Source: Enterobacter sp. kpr-6 (lineage in GTDB: Bacteria; Pseudomonadota; Gammaproteobacteria; Enterobacterales; Enterobacteriaceae). From it: 64,000 nucleotides of DNA. Under the pieces are notes generated by a model. That model was not told where the DNA came from, ran no database searches, and was given only the letters and a program-made list of their open reading frames with translations. Position 1 is the stretch's first letter, and each line of letters opens with the position of its first letter. Made by a program: the position numbers and the translations under genes. Below are positions 9,489 to 18,941 of this stretch, one piece after another. The stretch covers positions 897,538 to 961,537 of the forward strand of contig NZ_FOYH01000001.1 in assembly GCF_900116015.1 (NCBI RefSeq), written 5' to 3'.

Positions 9489-11105
9489 ATGAAGCATTCC
9501 GTTTCGTTAATCTGCTTTGCGCTCGGGCTTAGCGGCCTTTCTGCTGTTTCTTTTGCCGCCGACGTGCCTGCCGGTACTCAGCTTGCGAAAAAACAGGAGC
9601 TGGTTCGTCATATTAAAGATGAGCCTGCATCGCTGGATCCGGCCAAAGCAGTGGGGCTGCCGGAAATTCAGGTGATCCGCGATCTGTTTGAAGGGCTGGT
9701 CAACCAGAATGAGAAGGGCGAACTGGTGCCCGGCGTGGCGACCAAATGGCAGAGCAACGACAACCGCATCTGGACGTTTACCTTGCGCAATGACGCCAAA
9801 TGGTCAGATGGCACCCCGGTCACCGCACAGGATTTTGTCTATAGCTGGCAGCGGCTGGTCGATCCGAAAACCACCTCACCGTTCGCGTGGTTTGCCGCGC
9901 TTGCCGGGATCGGCAATGCACAGAATATTATTGATGGCAAAGCCACACCCGATAAACTTGGCGTGAGTGCCATCGACGCGCATACGCTGCGTGTGCAACT
10001 GGATAATCCATTGCCGTGGTTTGCGAATCTGGCGGCCAGTTTTGCCTTTTATCCGGTGCAAAAAGGCAATGCCGAAACCGGGTCGGACTGGACGAAGCCG
10101 GGCAATTTGATCGGCAATGGCGCGTATGTACTTAAAGAGCGCGTGGTGAATGAAAAACTGGTGGTCACGCCGAATCCCCATTACTGGGACAACGCGAAAA
10201 CAGTGGTGCAAAAAGTCACTTTTGTGCCGATCAATCAGGAAAGCGCCGCCACCAAACGCTATCTGGCTGACGACATCGACATTACCGAATCCTTCCCGAA
10301 AAACCTCTACCAGAAATTAATGAAAGATATTCCGGGCCAGGTTTACACGCCGCCTCAACTGGGCACCTATTACTATGCGTTCAACACGCAAAAGGGACCG
10401 ACGGCAGATGCGCGCGTGCGCCTGGCGTTAAGCCTCTCTATCGACAGGCGCTTGATGGCCGAGAAAGTGCTCGGTACGGGCGAGAAACCGGCATGGCGTT
10501 TTACGCCTGATGTGACCGCAGGTTTTAAAGCGCAACCGTTGCAACAAGAGCAGATGAGCCAGGCGGAACTCAACGAGCAGGCGAGAATGTTTTTGCAGGC
10601 CGCCGGATACGGTCCGCAGCGTCCGCTTAAGCTGACGTTGCTGTATAACACCTCGGAAACGCACCAAAAGATTGCTATCGCTGTGGCGTCAATGTGGAAG
10701 AAAAATCTCGGCGTGGACGTGAAACTGCAAAACCAGGAGTGGAAAACCTATATCGACAGCCGCAACAGCGGCAACTTCGATGTGATCCGCGCCTCGTGGG
10801 TCGGGGATTACAACGAACCGTCAACCTTCCTGTCGTTGCTGACCTCCACCCACAGCGGCAACATTTCACGCTTTAACGATCCGGCTTACGATAAAGTCAT
10901 CAGCCAGGCCTCCCTTGAAACCACCGCGGAAGCCCGCAATGCTGATTACAATACCGCCGAAAAAATGATCGCTGAAAAAGCGCCGATTGCACCTATTTAC
11001 CAGTACAGCAACGGGCGTTTAATTAAGCCGTGGCTGAAAGGGTATCCCATTAATAACCCTGAAGATGTGGCGTACAGCCGCACAATGTATATTTTGCAGC
11101 ATTAA
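9489..11105 (+). CDS. mppA: Murein peptide-binding protein MppA
   Basis: 538 residues, a periplasmic solute-binding protein of the OppA class. It has a signal peptide (MKHSVSLICFALGLSGLSAV, cleavage about residue 23) and the family signatures RNDAKWSDGTPVTAQDFVYSW and GAYVLKERVVNEKLVV. It binds L-Ala-D-Glu-meso-DAP and delivers it to the Opp permease. The SD GAGGGGATCTC is strong. A terminator-like hairpin follows. Confidence 0.95.
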   Translation: MKHSVSLICFALGLSGLSAVSFAADVPAGTQLAKKQELVRHIKDEPASLDPAKAVGLPEIQVIRDLFEGLVNQNEKGELVPGVATKWQSNDNRIWTFTLRNDAKWSDGTPVTAQDFVYSWQRLVDPKTTSPFAWFAALAGIGNAQNIIDGKATPDKLGVSAIDAHTLRVQLDNPLPWFANLAASFAFYPVQKGNAETGSDWTKPGNLIGNGAYVLKERVVNEKLVVTPNPHYWDNAKTVVQKVTFVPINQESAATKRYLADDIDITESFPKNLYQKLMKDIPGQVYTPPQLGTYYYAFNTQKGPTADARVRLALSLSIDRRLMAEKVLGTGEKPAWRFTPDVTAGFKAQPLQQEQMSQAELNEQARMFLQAAGYGPQRPLKLTLLYNTSETHQKIAIAVASMWKKNLGVDVKLQNQEWKTYIDSRNSGNFDVIRASWVGDYNEPSTFLSLLTSTHSGNISRFNDPAYDKVISQASLETTAEARNADYNTAEKMIAEKAPIAPIYQYSNGRLIKPWLKGYPINNPEDVAYSRTMYILQH

Positions 11106-11131
11106 TTAGCGGCTAGCCGCTTTGTTCCTGA

Positions 11132-11165
11132 CTGGCGCAGCATTATGCGCCAGTTGCTTTCGTTT
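11132..11165 (+). terminator. Probable mppA terminator
   Basis: A perfect 8-bp stem (CTGGCGCA at 11132-11139, TGCGCCAG at 11146-11153) is followed by TTGCTTTCGTTTT. Confidence 0.6.
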
Positions 11166-11503
11166 TACGCAAATCAACTGGTATATTTTTAAGCAGTGGT
11201 TAACTTTAAATCTTAAATAAATGAAACCAGTTAAGTCATGCTAAACTCTATTTTAGGCCAGCGCCAATGTGCATAAAATAGCGCTTTTTTATATGATATA
11301 TTTTAGTGCGTTTTTGCCTTTTTAGACTGAAACTCTTCTCTTTTACACTGCTAAAAGCGCGCTTCCCGGTTTTATTATTCCCCCTAAGCTAAATTCCCCC
11401 ACGTTAAATGTGAACATTTCAGGTATTAAAAAGAGGCGTGTAAAAGTGTATCTGGAATGCTATAAAACTATTAACCCCTCTTAAGTAATTAGCAGGTTGA
11501 TCT
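11166..11503. other. Intergenic region before the chemoreceptor gene
   Basis: AT-rich DNA with no credible coding frame. It holds a weak hairpin-plus-T6 (GCGC arms, about 11261-11290) and presumably the promoter of the chemoreceptor gene. I see no clear flagellar sigma28 promoter. Confidence 0.4.
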
Positions 11504-12670
11504 ATGCTTAGACACATTAGTGTTCGCACCTTCATAATGTTATTTCTGCTGGGTTCATTCGTGTTAACCGATATAATCGTGATCGCGCTCTCAAAAGACG
11601 CCACATTAATCATCACGCTGAACACGATCTGGGCAGTTACATTGTGTTTATTATGGCTTTATATGACGGCTTATTTGGTGTCACCCATTAATATCGTTAA
11701 AAAAAGTATTGATGAGGTCACCAACGGTAATTTATCCATTACTATTCCGGAGTTTGGTAATAACTGCGCGGGACGTCTCATCCCTGGCATCAACAGCCTT
11801 TCCTCGAATATTGCCACCCTGGTGCGCGAGATCCGCTCGTCTTCGCAGACGGCGATGGATCTTTCCGGGCAGCTTCATGCGCGTAGCGCCGAGCTGTCGG
11901 TGAAAACAGAGGAGCAGTCTGCCGCGCTCATCCAGACGGCCTCCAGCATGGAAGAGATGGCCGCCAGCACCAAAAATAACGCTGAGAATACGCAACTTGC
12001 CACGCTCAGAGCCAATGAAGCGAGCGACAGCGCGCGTAAAGGCGGGAAACTGATGGAGCAGGTGGCGACAAATATGCAGTCGATTACCGATTGCGCCCAT
12101 CAGATGAATGAAATTATCGGTATGATCGACGGTATCGCTTTCCAGACCAATATTCTGGCGCTGAATGCGGCGGTTGAGGCCGCGCGGGCCGGGGATCACG
12201 GCAAAGGTTTCTCGGTGGTGGCAGGGGAAGTCAGAAGCCTGGCGCATCGCAGTGCGGAAGCCGCGAAAAGCATCAAATCACTGATCGAAGTGACGGCGCA
12301 GAACGTCGACCAGGGCGCGAACGTGGTCGATCAGGCCGGGAAGAATATGCAGGAAATCGTCGCCGGTGCGGGGCAGGTGAGCAGTCTGATGGATGAAATT
12401 TCCGTCTCCACGCTGCAACAGGAGAAGGGCATTGCCCAGATAACCCTGGCGCTGTCGGAGCTGGAAAAGGTCACCCAGAGCAACGTGACCATGGTGGAAG
12501 AATTGTCGGGTTCCTCCGATGTGCTTAAACGCCAGGTGCTTGAATTACAGGACAGAACGCGTAACTTCCGCCTGGAAGATGCGCCGCAAATAGCGTCATC
12601 TGCGCCGGTTCCTGTACCGCTGGCGGTTAACCCGCTACTGCCGACAAAAGGATACCGCCACTCTTTTTAA
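11504..12670 (+). CDS. Short methyl-accepting chemotaxis-type protein without periplasmic domain
   Basis: 388 residues. Two hydrophobic segments lie close together (FIMLFLLGSFVLTDIIVIAL about 11-30, IWAVTLCLLWLYMTAYLV about 41-58), leaving only about 10 residues outside. A HAMP-like stretch (SPINIVKKSIDEVTNGNLS) and a full signalling domain follow, with the kinase-contact hairpin GIAFQTNILALNAAVEAARA and methylation helices. Known chemoreceptors carry a periplasmic ligand domain of about 150 residues between such helices; this one does not. It may sense membrane state or energy, or act through partners. It lacks a C-terminal CheR-binding pentapeptide (it ends YRHSF). Confidence 0.85.
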   Translation: MLRHISVRTFIMLFLLGSFVLTDIIVIALSKDATLIITLNTIWAVTLCLLWLYMTAYLVSPINIVKKSIDEVTNGNLSITIPEFGNNCAGRLIPGINSLSSNIATLVREIRSSSQTAMDLSGQLHARSAELSVKTEEQSAALIQTASSMEEMAASTKNNAENTQLATLRANEASDSARKGGKLMEQVATNMQSITDCAHQMNEIIGMIDGIAFQTNILALNAAVEAARAGDHGKGFSVVAGEVRSLAHRSAEAAKSIKSLIEVTAQNVDQGANVVDQAGKNMQEIVAGAGQVSSLMDEISVSTLQQEKGIAQITLALSELEKVTQSNVTMVEELSGSSDVLKRQVLELQDRTRNFRLEDAPQIASSAPVPVPLAVNPLLPTKGYRHSF

Positions 12671-12729
12671 GGCAGGCGCTGTAACGACATCCACTACTAC
12701 TGGTTCCATGCACCTGCTGTCCGTTAAAT

Positions 12730-12764
12730 CGCCATGCCGCTCCGTTTAATCGGACGGCATGGCG
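12730..12764. terminator. Bidirectional terminator
   Basis: A 10-bp outer stem (CGCCATGCCG / CGGCATGGCG) with an inner TCCG/CGGA stem lies between the convergent chemoreceptor and lipoprotein genes. Confidence 0.6.
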
Positions 12765-12782
12765 GGTTATTTCTTCTACCTG

Positions 12783-13052
12783 TTATTCCGGCGCATTAAT
12801 GCTGTAAATAATGGCATCAGCCGGTAATAAAACGGTATCCAGAACAAAAGAGAAGGGTAAATCAATAATAAGAAGGGGATTTACTGAAGAAGATGAAGAT
12901 GTGCTGCCGTGATTGCTTAATTGATCTGCTGACGATCGGACGCCGGGATATACATAATATTTATCATATTCTCCTGCCCGCGTAATGACACTACTACATC
13001 CGGTTGCAGAGAGTGTCAGAAGAAAAATCCCTGCCCATTTATATCGTTTCAT
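12783..13052 (-). CDS. YceK/YidQ-like lipoprotein (DUF1375)
   Basis: 89 residues with a lipoprotein signal (MKRYKWAGIFLLTLSATGC; lipobox SATGC). The mature part has the YYVYPGVRSSAD segment and the C-terminal PFSFVLDTVLLPADAI motif of the YceK/YidQ family of small envelope lipoproteins, whose function is unknown. It probably has its own promoter, as it is divergent from zntB with about 250 bases between. Confidence 0.8.
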   Translation of the reverse strand: MKRYKWAGIFLLTLSATGCSSVITRAGEYDKYYVYPGVRSSADQLSNHGSTSSSSSVNPLLIIDLPFSFVLDTVLLPADAIIYSINAPE

Positions 13053-13308
13053 GAATGTTCCCTTTAAATTTATTCCTTATAATTTTTACTATCCGGCACA
13101 CGCACCCCGCTTCAACAAAATTACTTCTGCTGCCAGTCCGGTTCTTTGCTGAATATTAACCTTATTTTTTGTGTGCCTAAATGCAATGTAATTACTTTCA
13201 GAGAAAATATAAACAGCAACTTAAAAAACGGGACGGTCGTTTTTCTCATTGCTTCGCCAGGGCAGATGGCTAGACTTGTGGGATCACGCTGCTGAATCTG
13301 GAGGTGCT

Positions 13309-14292
13309 GTGGAGGCAATTAAAGGATCTGACGTTAACGTACCGGATGCGGTATTTGCATGGCTGCTGGATGGCAAGGGCGGCGTAAAGCCGTTGAGTAA
13401 TGACGATGTTATCGATGCGCAACATCCCTGCTGGCTACACCTTAATTATACCCAGCCGGAGAGCGCCGACTGGCTGGCCTCAACGCCGCTGCTGCCGAAT
13501 AACATCCGTGACGCGCTGGCAGGGGAGAGTCTGCGCCCTCGCGTTACCCGTTTTGGTGAAGGTACGCTTATTACCCTGCGCTGCATTAATGGCAGCACCG
13601 ACGAACGCCCCGACCAACTGGTGGCGATGCGTTTATATATGGATGAGCGGCTGATTGTCTCCACGCGGCAACGTAAAGTGCTGGCGCTGGACGACGTGGT
13701 GAAAGATTTGCAGGAAGGGACCGGGCCGACGGACGGTGGCGGCTGGCTGGTGGATATCTGCGATGCGCTAACCGATCATGCGAGTGAATTTATTGAAGTG
13801 TTGCATGACAAGATTATCGATCTGGAAGATAACCTGCTCGATCAGCAAATTCCGCCGCGCGGTGCGCTGGCGCTATTGCGTAAGCAATTGATTGTCATGC
13901 GGCGCTATATGACGCCACAGCGGGATGTGTTTGCGCGCCTCGCCAGCGAGCGTTTCCCGTGGATGAATGACGATCAGCGCAGGCGAATGCAGGATATCGC
14001 TGACCGACTGGGGCGCGGGCTGGATGAAATCGATGCCTGCATTTCACGCACCGCCGTTCTCACCGATGAGATCACCCAGGTGATGCAGGAGTCGTTGTCG
14101 CGCAGAACTTATACGATGTCGTTGATGGCGATGGTTTTTTTGCCCAGCACGTTCCTCACCGGATTGTTTGGCGTCAACCTGGGTGGCATTCCCGGCGGTG
14201 GCTGGCATTTTGGCTTCTCGCTGTTTTGCATCATGTTGGTGGTCTTGATCGGCGGTGTTACCTGGTGGTTACATCGCAGTAAATGGTTGTAA
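13309..14292 (+). CDS. zntB: Zinc transporter ZntB
   Basis: 327 residues from a GTG start at 13309 behind GGAGGTGCT. This gives exactly the E. coli length and N-terminus ([16 protein letters not shown]); an upstream ATG would add 20 unconserved residues. CorA/MIT family: long cytosolic N-domain, a helix with [11 protein letters not shown], then two C-terminal membrane helices with [11 protein letters not shown], the variant of the CorA GMN signature. It moves Zn2+ across the inner membrane. FnrS follows, as in E. coli. Confidence 0.95.
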   Translation: MEAIKGSDVNVPDAVFAWLLDGKGGVKPLSNDDVIDAQHPCWLHLNYTQPESADWLASTPLLPNNIRDALAGESLRPRVTRFGEGTLITLRCINGSTDERPDQLVAMRLYMDERLIVSTRQRKVLALDDVVKDLQEGTGPTDGGGWLVDICDALTDHASEFIEVLHDKIIDLEDNLLDQQIPPRGALALLRKQLIVMRRYMTPQRDVFARLASERFPWMNDDQRRRMQDIADRLGRGLDEIDACISRTAVLTDEITQVMQESLSRRTYTMSLMAMVFLPSTFLTGLFGVNLGGIPGGGWHFGFSLFCIMLVVLIGGVTWWLHRSKWL

Positions 14293-14338
14293 ATTTTCGC
14301 TTTTTTAACAAAAAATGAACATAAAACCGCCATCTAAA

Positions 14339-14352
14339 TTGAGCAAAATCAA
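14339..14352. promoter_or_regulatory. FNR box of the fnrS promoter
   Basis: TTGAG-CAAA-ATCAA matches the FNR consensus TTGAT-N4-ATCAA at nine of ten positions. Its centre is about 42 bases before the predicted FnrS start, the class II activation position. A TTATCT -10 lies at 14377-14382. Confidence 0.85.
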
Positions 14353-14387
14353 TAAAAAGCCGCGCTTTTCAGGGCATTATCTTTCTC

Positions 14388-14510
14388 GCAGGTGAATGCA
14401 ACGTCAAGCGATGGGCGTTGCGCTCCATATTGTCTTACTTCCTTTTTTGAATTACTGCATAGCACAATTGATTCGTACGACGCCGACTTAGAATAGTCGG
14501 CTTTTTTTTT
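14388..14510 (+). ncRNA. fnrS: FnrS, anaerobically induced small RNA
   Basis: The sequence beginning GCAGGTGAATGCAACG and ending in a terminator (GCCGACT / AGTCGGC plus T9, 14482-14510) closely matches E. coli FnrS from memory, and it sits between zntB and dbpA as in E. coli. FnrS is Hfq-dependent. Under anoxia FNR induces it, and it represses mRNAs of aerobic metabolism and oxidative stress such as sodB. The internal region GGGCGTTGCGCTCC is conserved. The exact 5' end is inferred from the -10 position. Confidence 0.92.
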
Positions 14511-14568
14511 GCCTCTGCGCCACCAGCTTCTACCCTTAAGGTGTTGCACATCCACTGTGGAGGTAAAC

Positions 14569-14718
14569 ATGTCTGGTTCTACACTGCTTGATCCTGTCGA
14601 TTCGTATGCATCCGATCCGGTGCCCATCGATCCTGTACCGGTACCGGAGCCAATCCCTCGCCCACAACCGCAGCCCGATCCGCCGCCGGATGAAGTCCCG
14701 ATTAAATTGTCGCGTTAA
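14569..14718 (+). CDS. Proline-rich small protein
   Basis: 49 residues from the ATG at 14569, preceded by TGGAGGTAAAC (strong SD). The sequence has a PVPxPxP/PQPQPDPPP run and ends PIKLSR. It has no signal or membrane segment. It lies between fnrS and dbpA, where enterobacteria often have a short proline-rich frame. Function unknown; the SD and composition favour translation. Confidence 0.6.
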   Translation: MSGSTLLDPVDSYASDPVPIDPVPVPEPIPRPQPQPDPPPDEVPIKLSR

Positions 14719-14781
14719 GAAGGCAGATCTGAGAGGATACGCGCCTGCTGAACGTAAGCCTTTTTATCGCGAGAATATACA

Positions 14782-16155
14782 GTGACCGCCTTTTCAACTT
14801 TGAATGCTCTGCCCGAAGCCCAGATCGAGAACCTTAACGAACTGGGCTACCTCACCATGACCCCCGTTCAGGCCGCAGCGCTTCCTGCGATCCTTGCCGG
14901 TAAAGATGTGCGCGTGCAGGCGAAAACCGGTAGCGGTAAAACGGCGGCGTTTGGCCTGGGGCTGCTGCAACACATTGATGCCAGCCGTTTTCAGACGCAG
15001 TCTTTAATTTTATGCCCGACGCGCGAACTGGCCGATCAGGTCGCCAGTGAACTACGCCGTCTGGCGCGCTTTATGCCAAATATCAAAGTGCTGACGCTTT
15101 GCGGCGGGCAGCCTTTCGGCGCGCAGCGCGATTCCCTGCAGCACGCGCCGCATATCATTGTTGCCACGCCGGGGCGTCTGCTCGATCACCTGCAAAAAAA
15201 CACCGTTACGCTCGAAAACCTGCAAACGCTGGTCATGGATGAAGCTGACCGGATGCTGGACATGGGCTTTAGCGACGCGATTGACGAGGTGATCCGCTTC
15301 GCGCCTTCGACCCGTCAGACGCTGCTGTTTTCCGCCACCTGGCCCGAAGCGATTGCGGCTATCAGCGGTCGCGTGCAGCGCAACCCGGAAACTATCGAAA
15401 TCGATACCGTCGATGCGCTCCCGGCGGTGGAACAACAATTTTTTGAAGTCTCGCGCCACGGCAAAATCAGCCTGCTGCAAAAACTGCTCAGCGAGCACCG
15501 CCCGGCCTCCTGCGTGGTGTTCTGCAACACCAAAAAAGATTGCCAGGAAGTGTGTGATGCGCTGAACGAAGCCGGGCAGGATGCACTTGCGCTGCACGGC
15601 GATTTAGAGCAGCGCGACCGCGATCAGACGCTGGTGCGTTTTGCCAACGGCAGCGCCCGCGTGCTGGTTGCTACCGATGTCGCCGCGCGCGGGCTGGATA
15701 TCAAATCCCTTGAGCTTGTCGTGAACTACGAACTGGCCTGGGACCCGGAAGTGCATGTGCACCGCATTGGCCGCACGGCTCGGGCGGGTAACAGCGGGCT
15801 GGCCATCAGCCTATGCGCGCCGGAAGAAGCGCAGCGTGCGAATATCCTGACTGAAATGCTGCAACTTAAGCTGAACTGGCTTACTCCGCCGGCGAATGTA
15901 AAAGTAGTGCCGCTGGAAGCGGAGATGGCGACGCTGTGCATCGATGGCGGCAAGAAAGCCAAAATGCGCGCGGGCGACGTGCTGGGTGCGCTGACCGGGG
16001 ATATGGGGCTGAATGGTGCCGACATCGGTAAAATCACGGTTCATCCGGCGCACGTTTATGTGGCTGTGCGTCAGGGCGTGGCGCGTCAGGCGTGGAAGCA
16101 ACTGCAAAGCGGGAAAATCAAAGGCAAGGCCTGCCGGGTTCGTCTGCTGAAGTAA
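14782..16155 (+). CDS. dbpA: ATP-dependent RNA helicase DbpA
   Basis: 457 residues from a GTG start. DEAD-box motifs in order: Q motif (MTPVQAAALP), I (AKTGSGKT), Ia (PTRELADQ), Ib (TPGRLLDHL), II (DEAD in VMDEADRML), III (SAT), IV-VI (VFCNTKK, ATDVAARGLD, HRIGRTARAG). The C-terminal domain (from about residue 385) is the RNA-binding module that directs DbpA to hairpin 92 of 23S rRNA during 50S assembly. Confidence 0.96.
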   Translation: MTAFSTLNALPEAQIENLNELGYLTMTPVQAAALPAILAGKDVRVQAKTGSGKTAAFGLGLLQHIDASRFQTQSLILCPTRELADQVASELRRLARFMPNIKVLTLCGGQPFGAQRDSLQHAPHIIVATPGRLLDHLQKNTVTLENLQTLVMDEADRMLDMGFSDAIDEVIRFAPSTRQTLLFSATWPEAIAAISGRVQRNPETIEIDTVDALPAVEQQFFEVSRHGKISLLQKLLSEHRPASCVVFCNTKKDCQEVCDALNEAGQDALALHGDLEQRDRDQTLVRFANGSARVLVATDVAARGLDIKSLELVVNYELAWDPEVHVHRIGRTARAGNSGLAISLCAPEEAQRANILTEMLQLKLNWLTPPANVKVVPLEAEMATLCIDGGKKAKMRAGDVLGALTGDMGLNGADIGKITVHPAHVYVAVRQGVARQAWKQLQSGKIKGKACRVRLLK

Positions 16156-16163
16156 GTCATAAC

Positions 16164-16191
16164 GCCTCTCTGACCGTGCAGTCAGAGAGGC
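16164..16191. terminator. Bidirectional terminator between dbpA and ttcA
   Basis: A perfect 11-bp stem (GCCTCTCTGAC / GTCAGAGAGGC) with a 6-base loop lies between convergent genes. Confidence 0.65.
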
Positions 16192-16197
16192 ATGTCA

Positions 16198-17133
16198 TCA
16201 TTTCACTTCAATTACGTTAAGACGCAGCTCATCAAGCGGGGTGTCTTCTTCGTCCGGCTGCCAGCCGACCGGTTGCAGCGGAATGGATTCGCGGTCAAAG
16301 GCCAGATCGCCGCCGTCCACCACTTCGCTACCGTGGGTAATGCCTTTAAAATCAAACAGATTAATATCATTGAGATGCGACGGCACCACGTTCTGCATCG
16401 CGCTGAACATCGTCTCAATACGCCCCGGATAACGCTTGTCCCAGTCGCGCAGCATGTCGGCAATCACCTGACGCTGCAGGTTTGGCTGTGAGCCGCACAG
16501 GTTACACGGAATAATCGGGTAGCCTTTCGCCTGGGCAAAGCGCTCAATATCTTTTTCACGGCAGTAGGCCAGCGGGCGGATCACGATATGCTTGCCGTCA
16601 TCGCTCATCAGTTTTGGTGGCATACCTTTCATTTTGCCGCCGTAGAACATGTTCAAAAACAGCGTTTGCAGAATGTCGTCGCGGTGATGACCGAGGGCGA
16701 TTTTGGTCGCGCCCAGCTCCGTCGCGGTGCGGTAGAGAATGCCACGGCGCAGACGCGAGCAAAGAGAGCAGGTGGTTTTGCCTTCCGGGATCTTCTCTTT
16801 AACGATGCCGTAGGTATTTTCCTCGACGATTTTGTATTCCACGCCGAGCTGTTCGAGATATTCAGGGAGAATATGCTCCGGGAAGCCAGGCTGTTTCTGA
16901 TCGAGGTTTACCGCCACCAGCGAGAAATTCACCGGCGCGCTCTGTTGCAGATTGCGCAGGATCTCAAGCATGGTATAGCTGTCTTTGCCGCCTGACAGGC
17001 AAACCATGATCCTGTCGCCCTCTTCGATCATGTTGAAATCCGCAATGGCTTCACCCACATTGCGGCGCAGGCGTTTCTGGAGCTTGTTCAGGTTGTACTG
17101 TTCTTTCTTATTAACTTCTTGATTTTCTTGCAT
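16198..17133 (-). CDS. ttcA: tRNA 2-thiocytidine-32 biosynthesis protein TtcA
   Basis: 311 residues. It has the PP-loop ATPase motif SGGKDS, and the [10 protein letters not shown] and CNLCGSQ cysteine pairs that hold the Fe-S cluster. The enzyme thiolates cytidine 32 in some tRNAs. The prophage joins at its 5' end: the predicted core covers codons 9-17, so the first eight codons, the ribosome site and the promoter would be phage-side DNA. The protein is full length, so integration restores the gene. Confidence 0.96.
   Translation of the reverse strand: MQENQEVNKKEQYNLNKLQKRLRRNVGEAIADFNMIEEGDRIMVCLSGGKDSYTMLEILRNLQQSAPVNFSLVAVNLDQKQPGFPEHILPEYLEQLGVEYKIVEENTYGIVKEKIPEGKTTCSLCSRLRRGILYRTATELGATKIALGHHRDDILQTLFLNMFYGGKMKGMPPKLMSDDGKHIVIRPLAYCREKDIERFAQAKGYPIIPCNLCGSQPNLQRQVIADMLRDWDKRYPGRIETMFSAMQNVVPSHLNDINLFDFKGITHGSEVVDGGDLAFDRESIPLQPVGWQPDEEDTPLDELRLNVIEVK
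17084..17109. other. Predicted prophage attachment core (attL) inside ttcA
   Basis: This 26-bp stretch (TTGTTCAGG...TTCTTTCTT) matches, with one difference, the attL/attR core I recall for the E. coli Rac prophage in ttcA. The integrase gene ends 74 bases further on, as expected. The second copy would be beyond the window. Confidence 0.7.
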
Positions 17134-17182
17134 TTATTCTTTACTCAAATATCAAATGGGGCACCAGTGGGGCAAAATGCTT

Positions 17183-18421
17183 TTAAAGCGCCAGCTTCGA
17201 GTTAAGCATCGCCACCTGATCGCTGTTCATCTCTTCAATCCATTTAGCATAGATTTCATACACCATCTGCGCATTTTCGTGCCCCATCTGACTGGCAATA
17301 AAAGACGGGTTAGCGCCTGCTGATAATAACCAGCACGCGAAAGTGTGCCGTGTATGGTACGGATTGCGGCGACGAATACCAGCACGTTTTACAGCAGAGT
17401 CCCAGCGAGCGCCAATACTGCTCAGAGAGTAGTACGGTTTCTGGGCACCTTTCCTCACTCTGGGCATGAAAACAAAATGCACCTTCTGCTGTTCGGTTAA
17501 CCCATATTCGCGGTGGTGATAGGTAATCTCCGTTTTGGGGAACAGCGCAGTCAGAGCACTCTGCGCTTTAAGAGCTTCGATTGCAGGAGTAAGCAAAGTC
17601 ACTGTCCGGATCCCTGCATCTGTTTTGGGCGGGACGAACATTCCCAGTGCATTCAGGTTTCGTCGGACATGCACGGTACCGTTCGCCAGATCGACATCTT
17701 CCCAGGCAAGCGCGGCAAGCTCACCATGCCTCAGACCGGAGTAGATGGCGAACTGCCACATATTTCCTTTTTGCCCATGGTTGGCTGTCATCAGTTGATC
17801 GAACTCGGCCCGGGTCAGAGGGTCAGGTTTGGGTCTGCTCTTCTGTAGTTTCTTTATTCCCGAATATGCCTTTTCTGTGGTGAATCCTGACCGGTGAGCG
17901 AATCTCAAAAGTGAGCAGAGCAGGGAGATATAATTATCGACGGTTCTTACACTGCGACCGATCTTATTGGAGCGAACATGGACGGCATACATTGTCTGTC
18001 CCTCAAGCAACTCCGTTCGATAGCGCAGTACGTCATTGTGCTTTATCTCGCGAATGAGAGTGCCAGCGCCGACTACGGCCACGATGGTTTTCAGCTGCGA
18101 TGCCGTTTTGCGCAGGGTATTGGCGCAGAGCTCGATTTTACGGTTAGTTAACCAGGTATCGACGAGTTCACCGAATAAGCGGATTTGAACGGTGCCGGGG
18201 GTAGATTCTGCCTGCTTTGACCCGGGAAAACGGGTGCGGTAATCAAACTCTCCCAGCGAAATCTCACTGACTATGATCGTCCTTAACTGGCCTGCTTTCT
18301 TTATATTAGAAGGGGTGGGGATCCACCCCCTGAGCAATTCCCGGCAGCGCTTACCTTTATACATGAACCAGATGCGGATGCTTTGACCGCGAAGCTCCAC
18401 GCCTGGTGGTAAGTCTGTCAT
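17183..18421 (-). CDS. Tyrosine integrase, Rac IntR type
   Basis: 412 residues. The N-terminal arm-binding domain (LRGQSIRIWFMYKGKRCREL) is followed by a SAM-like core-binding domain and a catalytic domain with box I SGLRHGELAALAW, HTRHTF, the GH of SQMGH, and the nucleophile tyrosine in MVYEIYAKW. It resembles Rac IntR closely along its length and integrates at the same gene. It starts directly after the excisionase stop, so both probably come from one transcript. Confidence 0.95.
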   Translation of the reverse strand: MTDLPPGVELRGQSIRIWFMYKGKRCRELLRGWIPTPSNIKKAGQLRTIIVSEISLGEFDYRTRFPGSKQAESTPGTVQIRLFGELVDTWLTNRKIELCANTLRKTASQLKTIVAVVGAGTLIREIKHNDVLRYRTELLEGQTMYAVHVRSNKIGRSVRTVDNYISLLCSLLRFAHRSGFTTEKAYSGIKKLQKSRPKPDPLTRAEFDQLMTANHGQKGNMWQFAIYSGLRHGELAALAWEDVDLANGTVHVRRNLNALGMFVPPKTDAGIRTVTLLTPAIEALKAQSALTALFPKTEITYHHREYGLTEQQKVHFVFMPRVRKGAQKPYYSLSSIGARWDSAVKRAGIRRRNPYHTRHTFACWLLSAGANPSFIASQMGHENAQMVYEIYAKWIEEMNSDQVAMLNSKLAL

Positions 18422-18634
18422 TTATGCATCCTGTATTAGCTGGTTAATCTTTGGGTAGTTGTACCAGGTTATCCCGCGAGATGTCTTAATGCCGGTAGGG
18501 GAATGCCGTTTAAAATGAATCCCCTCAATCCAGCACCCCTGGCGGTACTGTTCAATCTGGCGATTATCCAGACCGGTCTTTGCCGTCAACCTCTCTGCTA
18601 CAACCCACTCTTCAGTAAAAATCACCTGTGCCAT
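18422..18634 (-). CDS. Excisionase
   Basis: 70 residues, the size and position of the Rac excisionase. It is a winged-helix-like small basic protein ([39 protein letters not shown]). It should bind the attachment arms and turn the integrase towards excision. Its stop directly abuts the integrase ATG. Confidence 0.85.
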   Translation of the reverse strand: MAQVIFTEEWVVAERLTAKTGLDNRQIEQYRQGCWIEGIHFKRHSPTGIKTSRGITWYNYPKINQLIQDA

Positions 18635-18650
18635 CTTTCACCTCAGGTAA

Positions 18651-18674
18651 CCGGCATCAGTATAAAGATGCCGG
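18651..18674. other. Hairpin upstream of the excisionase gene
   Basis: A perfect 8-bp inverted repeat (CCGGCATC / GATGCCGG) lies between the DUF4060 gene and the excisionase gene, with only short T-runs. It could modulate read-through into xis-int. Confidence 0.45.
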
Positions 18675-18698
18675 AAAAGTGTTTGTGATATTTCAATA

Positions 18699-18941
18699 TC
18701 AAGACATCCGACCGGCCAGAGCACGTAGTCTCCGTGCCCCTGTGATAGCCGTAGCCACGTAGCTGTTGCGGCGATTCACCACCTCAACTTTGATCTTTGC
18801 GCCTTCCACCAGCACCATGTATTCACTGGCGGTTGCCCGGCTGGCGTACTCACCAAACCTGGCAACATGCTCAGCCAGAGCGGCATCACACGCCTTGCTT
18901 GCCAGTGTGGAGTCATTTCTGCTTCGGTTAATCAGCCTCAT
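18699..18941 (-). CDS. DUF4060-family phage protein
   Basis: 80 residues, basic C-terminus. The segments ATASEYMVLVEGAKIKVEVV and SYVATAITGARRLRAL fit the DUF4060 proteins found in the recombination region of Rac-like prophages. Function unknown. Its ATG overlaps the stop of the preceding 58-residue gene (TGATG-type overlap), so the two are coupled. Confidence 0.7.
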   Translation of the reverse strand: MRLINRSRNDSTLASKACDAALAEHVARFGEYASRATASEYMVLVEGAKIKVEVVNRRNSYVATAITGARRLRALAGRMS

